A DNA stretch of 64,000 bases. Source: Betaproteobacteria bacterium. GTDB lineage: Bacteria > Pseudomonadota > Gammaproteobacteria > Burkholderiales > Rhodocyclaceae. The stretch spans positions 1-64,000 of the forward strand of contig JACQAO010000014.1 of assembly GCA_016194935.1 (NCBI GenBank). Direction: 5' to 3'. The notes below the pieces were generated by a model, which was given only the letters and a program-made list of their open reading frames with translations, was not told the DNA's origin and did no database searches. This document shows positions 8,244 to 17,186 of the stretch, piece by piece; position 1 is the first letter of the stretch, and each line of letters opens with the position of its first letter. Made by a program: the position numbers and the translations under genes.

Positions 8244-9337
8244 GCTTTAGCGCCGCCGATCACCAGTTCATGGCCCGCGCCCTGCAACTGGCGTGGCGCG
8301 GCCTATACACCACCACCCCGAATCCGCGCGTCGGCTGCGTGCTAGTGAAGGACGGCGCGGTCATCGGCGAGGGTTACACCCAACCTGCCGGAATGAATCA
8401 TGCCGAAATCCAGGCACTAGCCGATGCGCAGGCGAAAAATATCGATGCCCACGGCGCCACCGCTTATGTCTCGCTGGAACCATGCTGTCATCACGGGCGC
8501 ACGCCGCCTTGCACCGCTGCGCTGATCGAGGCCGGCATTGCGCGCGTAGTGGTGGCGATGCAAGACCCCAATCCACAGGTGGCCGGGGATGGGCTGAATA
8601 AATTACGCGCCGCCGGCATGGCAACCGCCTGTGGCTTGCTGGAAAACGAGGCGCGCGAACTGAACATTGGTTTCGTCTCGCGCATGACTCGCGGTCAGCC
8701 TTGGTTGCGCCTGAAAGTCGCCGCCAGCCTGGACGGCAAGACCGCCCTCAACAACGGCAAAAGCCAGTGGCTCACCTGCCCGGAAGCACGCCGCGACGCC
8801 CACGCCTGGCGCGCCCGCAGTTGTGCGATCCTCACCGGGTTCGGCACCGTCAAGGACGACAATCCCAGCCTGACCGTGCGCGAAGTGGCGACTACCCGGC
8901 AACCGCTGCGCGTGGTGGTCGACAGCCGACTGGAGACGCCGCTCACCGCCCGGGTGCTGGAAGGCGGCAACGCCTTGCTGTTCGCGGCAGTCGCCGACGC
9001 GGCGAAAATCGCCGCCCTGCGCGGCCAGGGCGTGGACGTTTGCATTCTGCCCAACCCGCAAGGCAAGGTTGATCTGCCCGGGCTGCTGGCGGAACTGGCG
9101 CGGCGCGGCATCAACGAAGTGCTGGCGGAAGCCGGCTTCCGCCTCAACGGCTCGCTGCTGCGCGAAGGCTGCGTGGACGAACTGCTGATCTACCAGGCGC
9201 CAATCCTGCTCGGCGAAGCCGCACGCGGCATGTTCGATCTGACGGAGTTAACTGATCTCACCGGTCGCCGCGAGCTGGAGATTTTTGACATGCGCAAGGT
9301 CGGCAAGGATTTGCGGCTGCGGGCGCGCCTGAAGTAA
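8240..9337 (+). CDS. ribD: Bifunctional riboflavin biosynthesis deaminase/reductase
   Basis: The 365-residue enzyme has an N-terminal deaminase domain with the zinc motif HAEIQAL and [11 protein letters not shown], and a C-terminal reductase domain ([22 protein letters not shown]). It carries out the second and third steps of riboflavin synthesis from GTP. A GTG start overlaps the nrdR stop by 4 bp. The last 125 bp (9203-9327) recur at 11293-11417, and this copy ends RARLK while the other continues RARLFRPEP. The true ancestral 3' end may therefore be the downstream copy. Confidence 0.96.
   Translation: MSFSAADHQFMARALQLAWRGLYTTTPNPRVGCVLVKDGAVIGEGYTQPAGMNHAEIQALADAQAKNIDAHGATAYVSLEPCCHHGRTPPCTAALIEAGIARVVVAMQDPNPQVAGDGLNKLRAAGMATACGLLENEARELNIGFVSRMTRGQPWLRLKVAASLDGKTALNNGKSQWLTCPEARRDAHAWRARSCAILTGFGTVKDDNPSLTVREVATTRQPLRVVVDSRLETPLTARVLEGGNALLFAAVADAAKIAALRGQGVDVCILPNPQGKVDLPGLLAELARRGINEVLAEAGFRLNGSLLREGCVDELLIYQAPILLGEAARGMFDLTELTDLTGRRELEIFDMRKVGKDLRLRARLK
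9203..9327 (+). repeat. Direct repeat of the ribD 3' end, left copy
   Basis: This segment matches 11293-11417 at a constant offset of 2090 bp with only two mismatches (9242 and 9260). It is the coding 3' end of intact ribD. The two copies bracket the arsR/SRPBCC/exonuclease cassette. Confidence 0.95.
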
Positions 9338-9388
9338 GCAGGAGAACAAGCACTCAGGCAGTGATCGGGAAACGCTGAAAAATTCCCC

Positions 9389-9418
9389 TTGACATGCAAC
9401 CAAATGGTTGCATATAAT
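9389..9418 (+). promoter_or_regulatory. Consensus sigma-70 promoter with palindromic operator in the spacer
   Basis: The -35 box TTGACA (9389-9394) and the -10 box TATAAT (9413-9418) are both perfect. The 18-bp spacer between them is itself a perfect inverted repeat, TGCAACCA-AA-TGGTTGCA. The first gene downstream is an ArsR-type repressor, so this is very probably its autoregulatory operator: bound repressor would block RNA polymerase directly. Confidence 0.9.
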
Positions 9419-9424
9419 GCGTCC

Positions 9425-9754
9425 ATGGTTGCCGATGACGACGCAGTATTCAAAGCACTGGCTGACGCCAGCCGCAGAAAATTGCTTGATCGTTTGCATA
9501 AGAAAAACGGGCAAACGCTGGGGCAGTTGTGCGAACAGCACGATATGAGCCGACAGGCGGTAACCAAGCATCTCGGCTTGCTTGAGGCGGCGAATCTTGT
9601 CGTCACGGTGAAGCGGGGGCGAGAGAAACTGCACTACCTCAATCCGGTACCGATCAACGAGATATACACACGCTGGATCGGCAAGTTTGAACAGGGGCGA
9701 CTACAGGCATTGCATAACCTCAAGCAGGCATTACAGGAGAACAACGATGAGTAA
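9425..9754 (+). CDS. ArsR-family (SdpR-like) transcriptional regulator
   Basis: The 109-residue winged-helix protein contains DAVFKALADASRRKLLDRL and the recognition helix region QHDMSRQAVTKHLGLLEAANL. It has no obvious metal-binding cysteine pair, which fits the non-metal subgroup often paired with SRPBCC/AHSA1 proteins. The ATG at 9425 lies just after the consensus promoter. An in-frame start at 9389 would fall inside the -35 box and is rejected. It overlaps the next gene by 8 bp and probably represses its own operon (inference). Confidence 0.92.
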   Translation: MVADDDAVFKALADASRRKLLDRLHKKNGQTLGQLCEQHDMSRQAVTKHLGLLEAANLVVTVKRGREKLHYLNPVPINEIYTRWIGKFEQGRLQALHNLKQALQENNDE

Positions 9755-10241
9755 TACCGAATTTATCTACACCACCTACATCAAGACCACACCAGAAAAA
9801 GTATGGGCTGCCATCACCAATCCCGAGTTCAGCCGCCAATATTGGGCCGACGGAATCCGCTCGGATTGGAAAAAGGGATCGAAGTGGCAACACATCTCCA
9901 GTGGCGAAACAGCAACTGTGGTGGTAGCTGGCGAGATTCTTGAAAGTTCGCCGCCAAAGCGCCTGGTCATCACATGGGCCGATCCTGCCGACACTGCGGG
10001 CATCTCGGAGCACTCGCGCGTCACCTTTGAGATTGAGCCCATCGGGGACATGGTGCGTCTGAACGTGAGCCACGGCAATCTCAAACCTGGTTCAGTCATG
10101 GCGGGCCGAATTTCCATCGGCTGGCCGCGCGTGCTCTCCAGCATGAAGTCATTTTTGGAAACCGGTATGGCGCTCGATACCTGGGCCGGCCATCTCGGAG
10201 TCAAGGCCTGCACGCCGGTCGCAACGAAGGCTACCGGATAA
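9747..10241 (+). CDS. SRPBCC/AHSA1-domain protein
   Basis: The 164-residue START-like protein begins MSNTEFIYTTYIKTTPEKVWAA, the usual AHSA1 opening (PxxVWxAITxPE). A later TFEIEPIGDMVRLNVSH forms the beta-sheet core. The fold binds hydrophobic ligands or assists other proteins. The specific ligand is unknown. It starts within the end of the arsR gene and is translationally coupled to it. ArsR plus AHSA1 pairs are common in soil and water bacteria. Confidence 0.88.
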   Translation: MSNTEFIYTTYIKTTPEKVWAAITNPEFSRQYWADGIRSDWKKGSKWQHISSGETATVVVAGEILESSPPKRLVITWADPADTAGISEHSRVTFEIEPIGDMVRLNVSHGNLKPGSVMAGRISIGWPRVLSSMKSFLETGMALDTWAGHLGVKACTPVATKATG

Positions 10242-10297
10242 CGACAGCGACAGCCATCATCCCGGAATTTACCAACCCAATTTAGGAGATCACGAAC

Positions 10298-10744
10298 ATG
10301 AGCACTCATCAAATTCAACACCAGGTTGGAATCAAAGCCACTCCAGAGGCAGTCTACAAGGCTTTGACCGATCTCAAGCAGCTCGCCCGGTGGTGGACTT
10401 CAGATACGCGGGGAAAGTCGGAAGTCGGCAGCCGCCTCGAGTTCTGGTTTGGGAATTTTTTCCAGAAATTCGAGGTCATTGAGCTTAAACCACAAGAGCA
10501 GGTGCGTTGGAAAGCAACGAAAGAAGGGGTAGATGAATGGGCCGGAACAGAAATTGGTTTTCGGTTGAAGCCGGATGACAATCAAACTCTTGTTCGTTTC
10601 ACCCACTCCAATTGGTCCGACGACACCGATTTTCTTGCACACTGCTCAACCAAGTGGGCCGTATTTCTTCTGAGTCTGAAAGACCTGCTTGAAAAAGGCA
10701 AAGGTCATCCCTTTCCGGAGGATTTGCCGATCAAGCATGGTTGA
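10298..10744 (+). CDS. Second SRPBCC/AHSA1-domain protein
   Basis: The 148-residue protein begins MSTHQIQHQVGIKATPEAVYKALTD and has the domain-typical LARWWTSDTRG and GTEIGFRLKPDDN segments. It is distantly related to its upstream neighbour and is preceded by a good ribosome site (AGGAG at about 10284). It is the third gene of the ArsR-controlled cassette. Ligand and role are unknown. Confidence 0.87.
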   Translation: MSTHQIQHQVGIKATPEAVYKALTDLKQLARWWTSDTRGKSEVGSRLEFWFGNFFQKFEVIELKPQEQVRWKATKEGVDEWAGTEIGFRLKPDDNQTLVRFTHSNWSDDTDFLAHCSTKWAVFLLSLKDLLEKGKGHPFPEDLPIKHG

Positions 10745-10810
10745 GTTTTTGTAGATATTCCACCCCGAGAACCGGTCGCAGGTACCCGCTCTTGAGGGAT
10801 GTAGTGACCG

Positions 10811-11289
10811 TTATGAAATGGTTTTCAACTCAGCTACTGCGGCGGAATAAATGATTAGGGCGCTCCGAGCATCCTCAAGCGCACGATGCGCCCTCCCCTC
10901 ATCAATCTGCGCATCTTTTGCCAAGTCGGCCAACCGGTAAGTCTTTCTCTTAGGCCATGCACGCCGCGCCATTTTCAAGGCGCAAGAGACGGGGTTGCTG
11001 AGCTGCGGTACGCCACACCCGGACGCGGCACGCTGTGGGAACGCCATATCAAAATCAGCATTGAACGAAACGAGGCGTAGATTCCCCACGAAGGCAGCAA
11101 ACCCCTCAATGGCCTTGCTAACCGAATTTCCATCCATTTCCAGCATGTCGTCCGTGATACCCGTTAGTTCGCTAATTTTCTTCGGCAGGCGCTTGGATGG
11201 CTTCACCAATCCCTGAAATGTTTGCTGCGATGTTTGGCCGCATAAGTACTTGATTGCAGCAATTTCGATAATTTTGTGCTTATCGGCGT
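10811..11289 (-). pseudogene. DnaQ-like 3'-5' exonuclease, 5'-truncated
   Basis: The readable frame starts with KHKIIEIAAIKY, the stretch that follows the first catalytic motif in DEDDh exonucleases. It keeps motif II (FNADFDMAF) and motif III (HRALEDARS). Motif I (DxETTG), with two of the catalytic acids, is missing because the gene is cut at about 11289 by the duplicated ribD end. An open frame continues to 11314 but those residues are antisense ribD. The product, if made, should lack nuclease activity. Confidence 0.85.
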
Positions 11290-11439
11290 CCGATCCTGCT
11301 CGGCGAAGCCGCACGCGGCATGTTCGATCTGGCGGAGTTAACTGATCTCGCCGGTCGCCGCGAGCTGGAGATTTTTGACATGCGCAAGGTCGGCAAGGAT
11401 TTGCGGCTGCGGGCGCGTTTGTTTAGACCGGAGCCATAG
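11290..11439 (+). pseudogene. Fragment of ribD 3' end (right direct repeat)
   Basis: It matches 9203-9327 from 11293 to 11417 and, in the same frame, encodes the last 40-odd residues of RibD ([14 protein letters not shown]...). It then diverges to ...RARLFRPEP and a stop at 11437-11439. There is no start codon or 5' part. It marks the right border of the inserted or duplicated cassette and interrupts the exonuclease gene. Confidence 0.92.
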
Positions 11440-11550
11440 ATAGCGCCAACTCCATGCTGTCTCTCATAAGCGGCTTGCTGTTAGAGACAAAGGGGTTTGA
11501 CAAGCATCCTTTAATGGCTAAACGATTAGTCGTTAATATATTAAATATTA

Positions 11551-11579
11551 TTGACAACTAATAATTTTGTTCATAGAAT
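11551..11579 (+). promoter_or_regulatory. Sigma-70 promoter for the Fic gene
   Basis: TTGACA (11551-11556) and TAGAAT (11574-11579) are separated by 17 bp in an AT-rich stretch, unlike the GC-rich surroundings. The Fic start follows about 30 bp later. Confidence 0.75.
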
Positions 11580-11611
11580 ATTGATGAATATGAGATACTA
11601 AAGGTGTGTCT

Positions 11612-12748
11612 ATGGCATTACCAAGCAGCGATCTGAATTTTGACAATGCCGTGGATTACCACTACGGCAGGTTTCCGCCATCACAGATCGACTATGCCCG
11701 CCTGCTAAATCAGCTTGTCAAGGCCACCGATGCCATAGCGCGCTATGACCAGATGCTCAAGAACATGCACAACAGCGAGATTTTGCTGGCCCCACTGAGG
11801 AATCAAGAGGCAGTCATTTCATCTCGCATGGAAGGCACTGTCAGTACGATGGATGAAATCCTGAAGTACGAAGCTGACTACAGGGAGGACGGGAAAGAGT
11901 CCGCCACAACTCGATCAGAAGTCATCGAAACCATTCTTTATCAGAGGGCGCTCACTGCTGCTCAGCATGCTATCGAATCGGGACAACCACTGTCGCCATT
12001 CCTGATAAAGGCTACTCACCAGAGATTGCTTTCGTTCGGAAGAGGCGCCGCCAAGACGCCAGGGCAATACAAGACCGAACAGAACTATCTCGCGGACAAG
12101 ACAAAGAGAAACATTCTCTTTGTACCGATTAAGCCGGAGTTCTTGCAAGATGGAATGGACCAACTCTTTAAGTACATCGAGAGTGACGGTCATCCCGCAT
12201 TACTTAAAGCAGCAATCTCTCATGTCGAATTCGAAGCACTGCATCCTTTCAAGGATGGTAATGGCCGTATTGGAAGGATGCTGGTCACATTGCTGCTCTG
12301 GCAGTCTGGAGTTATCTCCGCTCCGCACTTCTATATCAGCGGATACTTCGAGGAACACAAAGATTCATACATCGACACAATGCGGGCAGTCTCCGCAAAA
12401 GACGATTGGACCTCGTGGAGCATCTTGTTTCTTGAGGCAATCGAAGCCCAGGCGATCCGGAACCTGGCAATCGCTGAAAATGTTCGGGCGCTCTATGAAA
12501 GAATGAAGCAAGAGTTCAGCAATGTGCTCGCCTCCAAATGGAGCGTTAAAGCTCTTGACTATGTTTTCACCAATCCAGTCTTCCGAAACGGTCGGTTTAC
12601 ACGTCAAGGCGGGATACCTTCCGCAAGCGCCGCGCGATTCACGAGGGTTTTGCTGGAAAATAATTTGCTGAGAACTCTGGAAGAACCGTCTGGCCGCCGC
12701 TCCGCCCTATACGCCTTTGAACCCCTGCTGGAGCTTGTGCGCGTATAA
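11612..12748 (+). CDS. Fic-domain protein (predicted AMP-transferase)
   Basis: The 378-residue protein has an N-terminal Fic_N-like region, the catalytic motif HPFKDGNGRIGR at about residues 210-221, and a C-terminal winged-helix-like region (PSASAARFTRVLLENNLL). Fic enzymes transfer AMP or related groups to target proteins. An N-terminal inhibitory motif of the form S-x-x-x-E-G (SSRMEG, about residue 72) is present, so it is probably a self-inhibited class II enzyme. Base composition is clearly lower in GC than its neighbours and it lies beside a rearranged region, which suggests transfer. ATG 11612 is chosen over GTG 11606 for its spacing to AAAGG. Confidence 0.93.
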   Translation: MALPSSDLNFDNAVDYHYGRFPPSQIDYARLLNQLVKATDAIARYDQMLKNMHNSEILLAPLRNQEAVISSRMEGTVSTMDEILKYEADYREDGKESATTRSEVIETILYQRALTAAQHAIESGQPLSPFLIKATHQRLLSFGRGAAKTPGQYKTEQNYLADKTKRNILFVPIKPEFLQDGMDQLFKYIESDGHPALLKAAISHVEFEALHPFKDGNGRIGRMLVTLLLWQSGVISAPHFYISGYFEEHKDSYIDTMRAVSAKDDWTSWSILFLEAIEAQAIRNLAIAENVRALYERMKQEFSNVLASKWSVKALDYVFTNPVFRNGRFTRQGGIPSASAARFTRVLLENNLLRTLEEPSGRRSALYAFEPLLELVRV

Positions 12749-12806
12749 CCAGTGAACACAGAAGCAGGCAAAGACCGCGCCGGGACGAGTCCCAGCATTG
12801 ATTGGG

Positions 12807-13565
12807 CTATCGCACCCCGCACACAGCACACCCCGGATCACGCGGAATGGCGATTGATCGCCAATCCATCGCCAACCCATCGAGCAGCAACAACCGCCCG
12901 GCCAGGGACTCCCCGCAGCCGATCAGCAGCTTCAAGGCTTCCGCCGCCTGCACGCTGCCGATGATGCCGGTGAGCGGCGCGAATACGCCCATGGTGGCGC
13001 AGCGCACTTCTTCGACATCCTGGGCTTCCGGGAACAGGCAGTGATAGCAGGGCGAGCTGCGATGTTTTCCACCACGCGCATCGAACACCGCGACTTGTCC
13101 ATCGAAGCGGATCGCCGCTCCTGACACCAGCGGCTTGCCGAATTTCACGCAGGCGCGGTTGATTGCGTGGCGCGTGGCGAAATTATCTGTGCAGTCGAGC
13201 ACCACGTCGGCGGCGGCGACTTGCTCTTCCAGGCGTTCTCCCGCGAGTCTTTCGGGGAGCGGCAGCACGCGGCATTCCGGATTGATTTCGGCCAGGGTGT
13301 TGCGCCCCGAATCCGCCTTGGGTTGCCCAACTGAAGCAGTGCGATGAAGAATCTGGCGTTGCAGATTGGTTAGATCAACCGTATCGCCATCGGCCAGCAC
13401 CAGCGTGCCGACACCAGCAGAAGCCAGGTACAGCGCGGCGGGTGAGCCCAGCCCGCCCGCGCCGACCACCAATGCCCGCGCCGCCAGCAGCCGCTCCTGC
13501 CCATCGACGCCGATTTGCGGCAGCAGGATGTGGCGGCTGTAGCGGAGCAACTGCTGGTCGTTCAT
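12807..13565 (-). CDS. moeB: ThiF/MoeB-family adenylyltransferase
   Basis: The 252-residue E1-like enzyme begins with RYSRHILLPQIG and contains the nucleotide-binding GAGGLGSPAALYLASAGVG, the arginine finger QRQILH, and zinc cysteine pairs (CYHC near 188 and CAVC near 248). It adenylylates the C-terminal glycine of a ubiquitin-like sulfur carrier (MoaD or ThiS). Whether it serves molybdopterin or thiamine synthesis cannot be told from the sequence alone. The MoeB name follows length and general similarity. Confidence 0.93.
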   Translation of the reverse strand: MNDQQLLRYSRHILLPQIGVDGQERLLAARALVVGAGGLGSPAALYLASAGVGTLVLADGDTVDLTNLQRQILHRTASVGQPKADSGRNTLAEINPECRVLPLPERLAGERLEEQVAAADVVLDCTDNFATRHAINRACVKFGKPLVSGAAIRFDGQVAVFDARGGKHRSSPCYHCLFPEAQDVEEVRCATMGVFAPLTGIIGSVQAAEALKLLIGCGESLAGRLLLLDGLAMDWRSIAIPRDPGCAVCGVR

Positions 13566-13645
13566 CCGCGTCTAATTCCAATTCCAGCTTCAAATCAAGC
13601 GTGACGCGAAGTCAGCAAAGTCACGATTGATTTGAAAAACTGGCG

Positions 13646-15055
13646 TTAACGTTGCTTGATGATCTGCCAGGCTTTGAGCAGGCCGAGCGCCTGGTTAAGT
13701 TGATAATCGTTCTTCGAGGCAAACTCGAAAACCGGCGGCTTCGGTTCTTCTTCAAGCTCGTCCTTGCCCTTGCTCTTGCCGTTTTTCGCCTGTGGTTTGA
13801 CTGCGGGTTCCTTGGTCTTTTCCTTGTCGTTGATCAGATGGCGTTCCAGGTCGGCCTCCTTCAGGAATTCGCGCGATGCGCCGGTGGACGATTCTTCCAC
13901 GACGATGTCAGGCGTGATGCCTTTGGCCTGGATCGAAGTGCCGCTGGGCGTGTAGTAACGCGCCGTGGTCAACTTGATGGCGGTATTGTTGGAAAGCGGC
14001 AGGATGGTCTGCACGGAGCCCTTGCCGAAAGTTTGCGTACCCAGCAGCACCGCGCGCTTGTTGTCCTGCAACGCGCCGGCGACGATCTCCGAGGCCGAAG
14101 CCGAGCCGCCGTTCACCAGCACGATCAGCGGCATGGTCTTGACGACCGCCGGCAGATTTTTCAGGAGATCTTCGTGGCTGCCACGCTGATAGTCCTGGGG
14201 GCTGGCGTAGTATTTGTGCTTGGCGTCTTCGGTGCGGCCATCGGTGGAAACCACCAGGGCCTTGGCCGGCAGGAAGGCGGCGGCGACGCCGACGGCGCCG
14301 TTCAGCAACCCGCCTGGATCATTGCGTAGATCAAGTACCAGTCCGCGCAGCGGGCCGCCGTCCTTGGAGTCTTTTTCCGGCTTGTTGAGTTTTTCCAGAT
14401 GCTTGACGAGATCGGCAACCGTCTCTTCCTGAAACTGGGTGATGCGCAGATAGCCGAACCCCGACTCGAGCATTTTCGATTTGACGCTCTGCACCTTGAT
14501 CTTCTCGCGCATGACGGTCACGACGATGGGCTTGGCGACGCCTTTGCGCAGGATGGTCAGGACAATGGAGGTTTTCGGCTTGCCGCGCATATGCTTAACG
14601 GCGTCGTTCAACGTCATTCCCTTGACCGGGGTATCGTCGAGCTTGATGATCAGGTCGCCGGGCTTGATGCCGGCTTTGAAAGCGGGCGTATCCTCAATCG
14701 GCGAAATCACTTTGACGAAGCCGTCTTCCATGCCGACTTCGATGCCCAGGCCGCCGAATTCGCCCTGGGTGCTGACCTGCAAATCCTTGAAGGCGTCCGC
14801 ATCCAGATAGGCCGAGTGCGGATCAAGATTGGAGAGCATGCCGCTGATGGCGTAGGTGATCAGTTTCTTGTCGTCGATGGGTTCGACATAGCCCTGCTTG
14901 ATGGCGTTGAAGACATCGGCGAAGCTGCGCAGCTCCTCGATCGGCAGCGCCGTGGCGGTTTCTTTCTGGGCGCTGGCGGAAAAGTTGAGGCTGACCAGGA
15001 TACCGGCGATCAATCCGAAAAAAATCAATCCGGCCTGTTGAAATTTGTTGCGCAT
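13646..15055 (-). CDS. ctpA: S41 carboxyl-terminal processing protease
   Basis: The 469-residue protein has a membrane anchor at residues 7-25 and a PDZ domain (about 90-170, GLGIEVGMEDGFVKV). A tail-specific protease domain follows, with the nucleophile region GGSASASEIVAGAL and the catalytic lysine in GTQTFGKGSVQT. It cleaves periplasmic proteins at their C-termini. The start at 15055 (MRNKFQQAGL) gives the anchor directly. It lies downstream of the EnvC-like gene, and S41 proteases often neighbour M23/EnvC and gpmA genes in proteobacteria. Confidence 0.95.
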   Translation of the reverse strand: MRNKFQQAGLIFFGLIAGILVSLNFSASAQKETATALPIEELRSFADVFNAIKQGYVEPIDDKKLITYAISGMLSNLDPHSAYLDADAFKDLQVSTQGEFGGLGIEVGMEDGFVKVISPIEDTPAFKAGIKPGDLIIKLDDTPVKGMTLNDAVKHMRGKPKTSIVLTILRKGVAKPIVVTVMREKIKVQSVKSKMLESGFGYLRITQFQEETVADLVKHLEKLNKPEKDSKDGGPLRGLVLDLRNDPGGLLNGAVGVAAAFLPAKALVVSTDGRTEDAKHKYYASPQDYQRGSHEDLLKNLPAVVKTMPLIVLVNGGSASASEIVAGALQDNKRAVLLGTQTFGKGSVQTILPLSNNTAIKLTTARYYTPSGTSIQAKGITPDIVVEESSTGASREFLKEADLERHLINDKEKTKEPAVKPQAKNGKSKGKDELEEEPKPPVFEFASKNDYQLNQALGLLKAWQIIKQR

Positions 15056-15108
15056 GGATGCGTGGCTCCGCTGGGTAAATCCGTATGAGATGTTGGCAAG
15101 CTGGGGCG

Positions 15109-16404
15109 TTATTTCAGGTCGACCCATTTCAGCGGGTCGATGGTTTGCCCCTGTTGCCTGAGTTCAAAGTATAAACCGGATTCCGGATTGCCGCCGCTGT
15201 TGCCGACGGCGGCAATCACATCGCCGGGTTTCACCGTGTCGCCGACCTGGCGAAACAGCGCCTGGTTATTGCCATAGACGCTCAGGTAGGCGTCGCCGTG
15301 ATCAATAATCAGCAGGTTGCCAAAGCCGCGCAGCCAGTCGGCGAACACCACCCGTCCGGCAGCCACCGCCTTGACCTGGCTGCCTTCTGCGGCGCGAATA
15401 AACAGCCCCTTCCAGCGGGCGCCGCTTTCGGCGCGTGCGGCGCCGTAGCGATTAACCAGTTCGCCGCGCACCGGCAGGCGCAGGTGTCCTCTGAGTTTGG
15501 CGAAGCTGCCGGAAAATTCCTGCGCCTGTGGCGTAAGTTCATTGTGTAGCGGCGCCTCCGGCGCTGCCGGCGCGGGCTGGCCCGGCTTGGTCCTGGCCCG
15601 GCGCGGCGGGCGGGCGGGCTTGGCGGCGCGGCGGGAAAGATTTTCGATCAGCTTGCCGAGGCGTTTTTCGTCGCGCTGGAGTGCGCCGATCTCCCGCCGT
15701 TGCGCCTCGATCTTGCCGACCAGCTTGACCAGCAACACCTGACGCTGCTGCTGCCGGGCCACCAGGATTGAGCGCTGCGCCTGTTGTTTTTGTTCGACGG
15801 CTTTAAGGGCGTCGCGCTGAACCTGCGCAGCGCCCGCCAGGCGCTGCTTCTCAGCCAGGGCAACATGCAGGGTACCCAGCAGATTGGCCTTGGCGCGCGA
15901 CAGCAGCGTCAGATAATGCAGATCGCGCGCCGACTGGTTCGGATCGCCGCCAGCCAGCAACAACTGGAGCGCATCGAGGCCTTGATCGCCGCGCAGATAC
16001 TGGCGATACAGCAAGCGGCCAAGTTGTCCCTGTTGCGCGGAAATCTGCCCTTCGATGCGCTGTGACTGCCGCCGCAGGTCGTCCAGCCTCGCCTGAATTT
16101 CGCCGCGCTGCTGGCCGAGTTGGAGCAGACTGTGGTTGGCAGCGGCAATCGCCGACTCGATTTCCTTCAACTGGCCGGCGGCGTGCGCTTTGGTTTGCTG
16201 ACTCTTCGCCAGATCCCGGTTGAGGTTTTCGATACGCCCGTGCAATTCCTTGAGCTGGCCGCGTTTGGCTTCAACAGGGGCGGATCGCGTGGCGGCCCAA
16301 CTCGATAGCGGCAGCAGCAGCGCCAGCAGCAGGATATACAGGCTAAGTCCTGGCCTTGCCCTGGTTGGCGACAGCCTGCATGGCGGCGCGGATGGCTTCC
16401 TCAT
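15109..16404 (-). CDS. envC: EnvC-like murein hydrolase activator (M23 domain)
   Basis: After a hydrophobic export signal ([15 protein letters not shown]) come two long coiled-coil stretches (about 50-260), a Pro/Ala/Lys linker and a C-terminal LytM/M23 domain ([48 protein letters not shown]). EnvC-type proteins activate amidases at the division septum. The zinc-binding HxxxD is replaced in the first position (KGLFIRA), which fits a non-catalytic activator. The start is uncertain. ATG 16404 overlaps gpmA by 62 bp, and the signal peptide would sit better with an unusual start near 16341. Confidence 0.88.
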   Translation of the reverse strand: MRKPSAPPCRLSPTRARPGLSLYILLLALLLPLSSWAATRSAPVEAKRGQLKELHGRIENLNRDLAKSQQTKAHAAGQLKEIESAIAAANHSLLQLGQQRGEIQARLDDLRRQSQRIEGQISAQQGQLGRLLYRQYLRGDQGLDALQLLLAGGDPNQSARDLHYLTLLSRAKANLLGTLHVALAEKQRLAGAAQVQRDALKAVEQKQQAQRSILVARQQQRQVLLVKLVGKIEAQRREIGALQRDEKRLGKLIENLSRRAAKPARPPRRARTKPGQPAPAAPEAPLHNELTPQAQEFSGSFAKLRGHLRLPVRGELVNRYGAARAESGARWKGLFIRAAEGSQVKAVAAGRVVFADWLRGFGNLLIIDHGDAYLSVYGNNQALFRQVGDTVKPGDVIAAVGNSGGNPESGLYFELRQQGQTIDPLKWVDLK

Positions 16405-17092
16405 CACCGAGATAATAATGCCTGAGCGGCTTGAGGTGATCGTCGAGTTCATACACCAGCGGCTGACCTGTGGGGATATTGAGGCCGACAATATCGGCAT
16501 CGGAAACCTTGTCGAGATACTTGATGAGGGCGCGCAGACTGTTGCCGTGGGCGGCAATGATGACGTTTTTCCCCGACTTGACCGCAGGCGCGATGGTCTC
16601 GTGCCAGTAGGGCAGGAAGCGTTCGACCGTATCCTTGAGGCATTCGGTGCGCGGCAACTGATCCGAGGTGAGTCCGGCGTAGCGCGGGTTGTCGCGCTCC
16701 AGGCGCGGATCGTCGCCTTCCAGCGGCGGCGGCGATGTGTCGTAGGCGCGGCGCCAGATATGTACTTGCTGCTCGCCGAATTTGGCGGCGGTCTCGGCCT
16801 TGTTGAGGCCCTGCAATGCGCCATAGTGCCGTTCGTTGAGCCGCCATGAATGATGGATGGGAATCCACATCTGCTGCATTTGCTCCAGCACGATCCATAA
16901 TGTTTTGATCGCGCGCTGCAACACCGAGGTATAGGCGAGGTCGAAGCTGTAGCCTTCCTGCTGGAGCAACCGCCCGGCGGCAACCGCTTCCGCCAGACCC
17001 TTTTCGGTCAGGCCGACATCGGTCCAGCCGGTGAAGCGGTTTTCCTGGTTCCAGGTCGACTCGCCGTGACGCAACAGGACGATTTTGTGCAT
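16343..17092 (-). CDS. gpmA: 2,3-bisphosphoglycerate-dependent phosphoglycerate mutase
   Basis: The 249-residue enzyme starts with the phosphohistidine motif [21 protein letters not shown] and has the second catalytic histidine in [14 protein letters not shown]. It interconverts 3- and 2-phosphoglycerate in glycolysis. Length and motifs are standard. Its 3' end overlaps the next gene. Confidence 0.98.
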   Translation of the reverse strand: MHKIVLLRHGESTWNQENRFTGWTDVGLTEKGLAEAVAAGRLLQQEGYSFDLAYTSVLQRAIKTLWIVLEQMQQMWIPIHHSWRLNERHYGALQGLNKAETAAKFGEQQVHIWRRAYDTSPPPLEGDDPRLERDNPRYAGLTSDQLPRTECLKDTVERFLPYWHETIAPAVKSGKNVIIAAHGNSLRALIKYLDKVSDADIVGLNIPTGQPLVYELDDHLKPLRHYYLGDEEAIRAAMQAVANQGKART

Positions 17093-17186
17093 GGTGACGG
17101 AGTAAGTGCAGCGATTTGCTGCGCGTAGGTGCTTAAAAAGAAGTATTCTATAATATTAGTCATTCCACTTCGATACATCCTTTTCC

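Noticed and set aside
9338-11290. Cassette as a transposon or integrative element
   Set aside because: No transposase, integrase, terminal inverted repeats or tRNA target was found. The flanking repeats are gene-derived, so recombination is more likely.
16405-16983. Upstream extension of the EnvC-like frame
   Set aside because: It overlaps gpmA entirely, has no family similarity and is an out-of-frame shadow of that gene.
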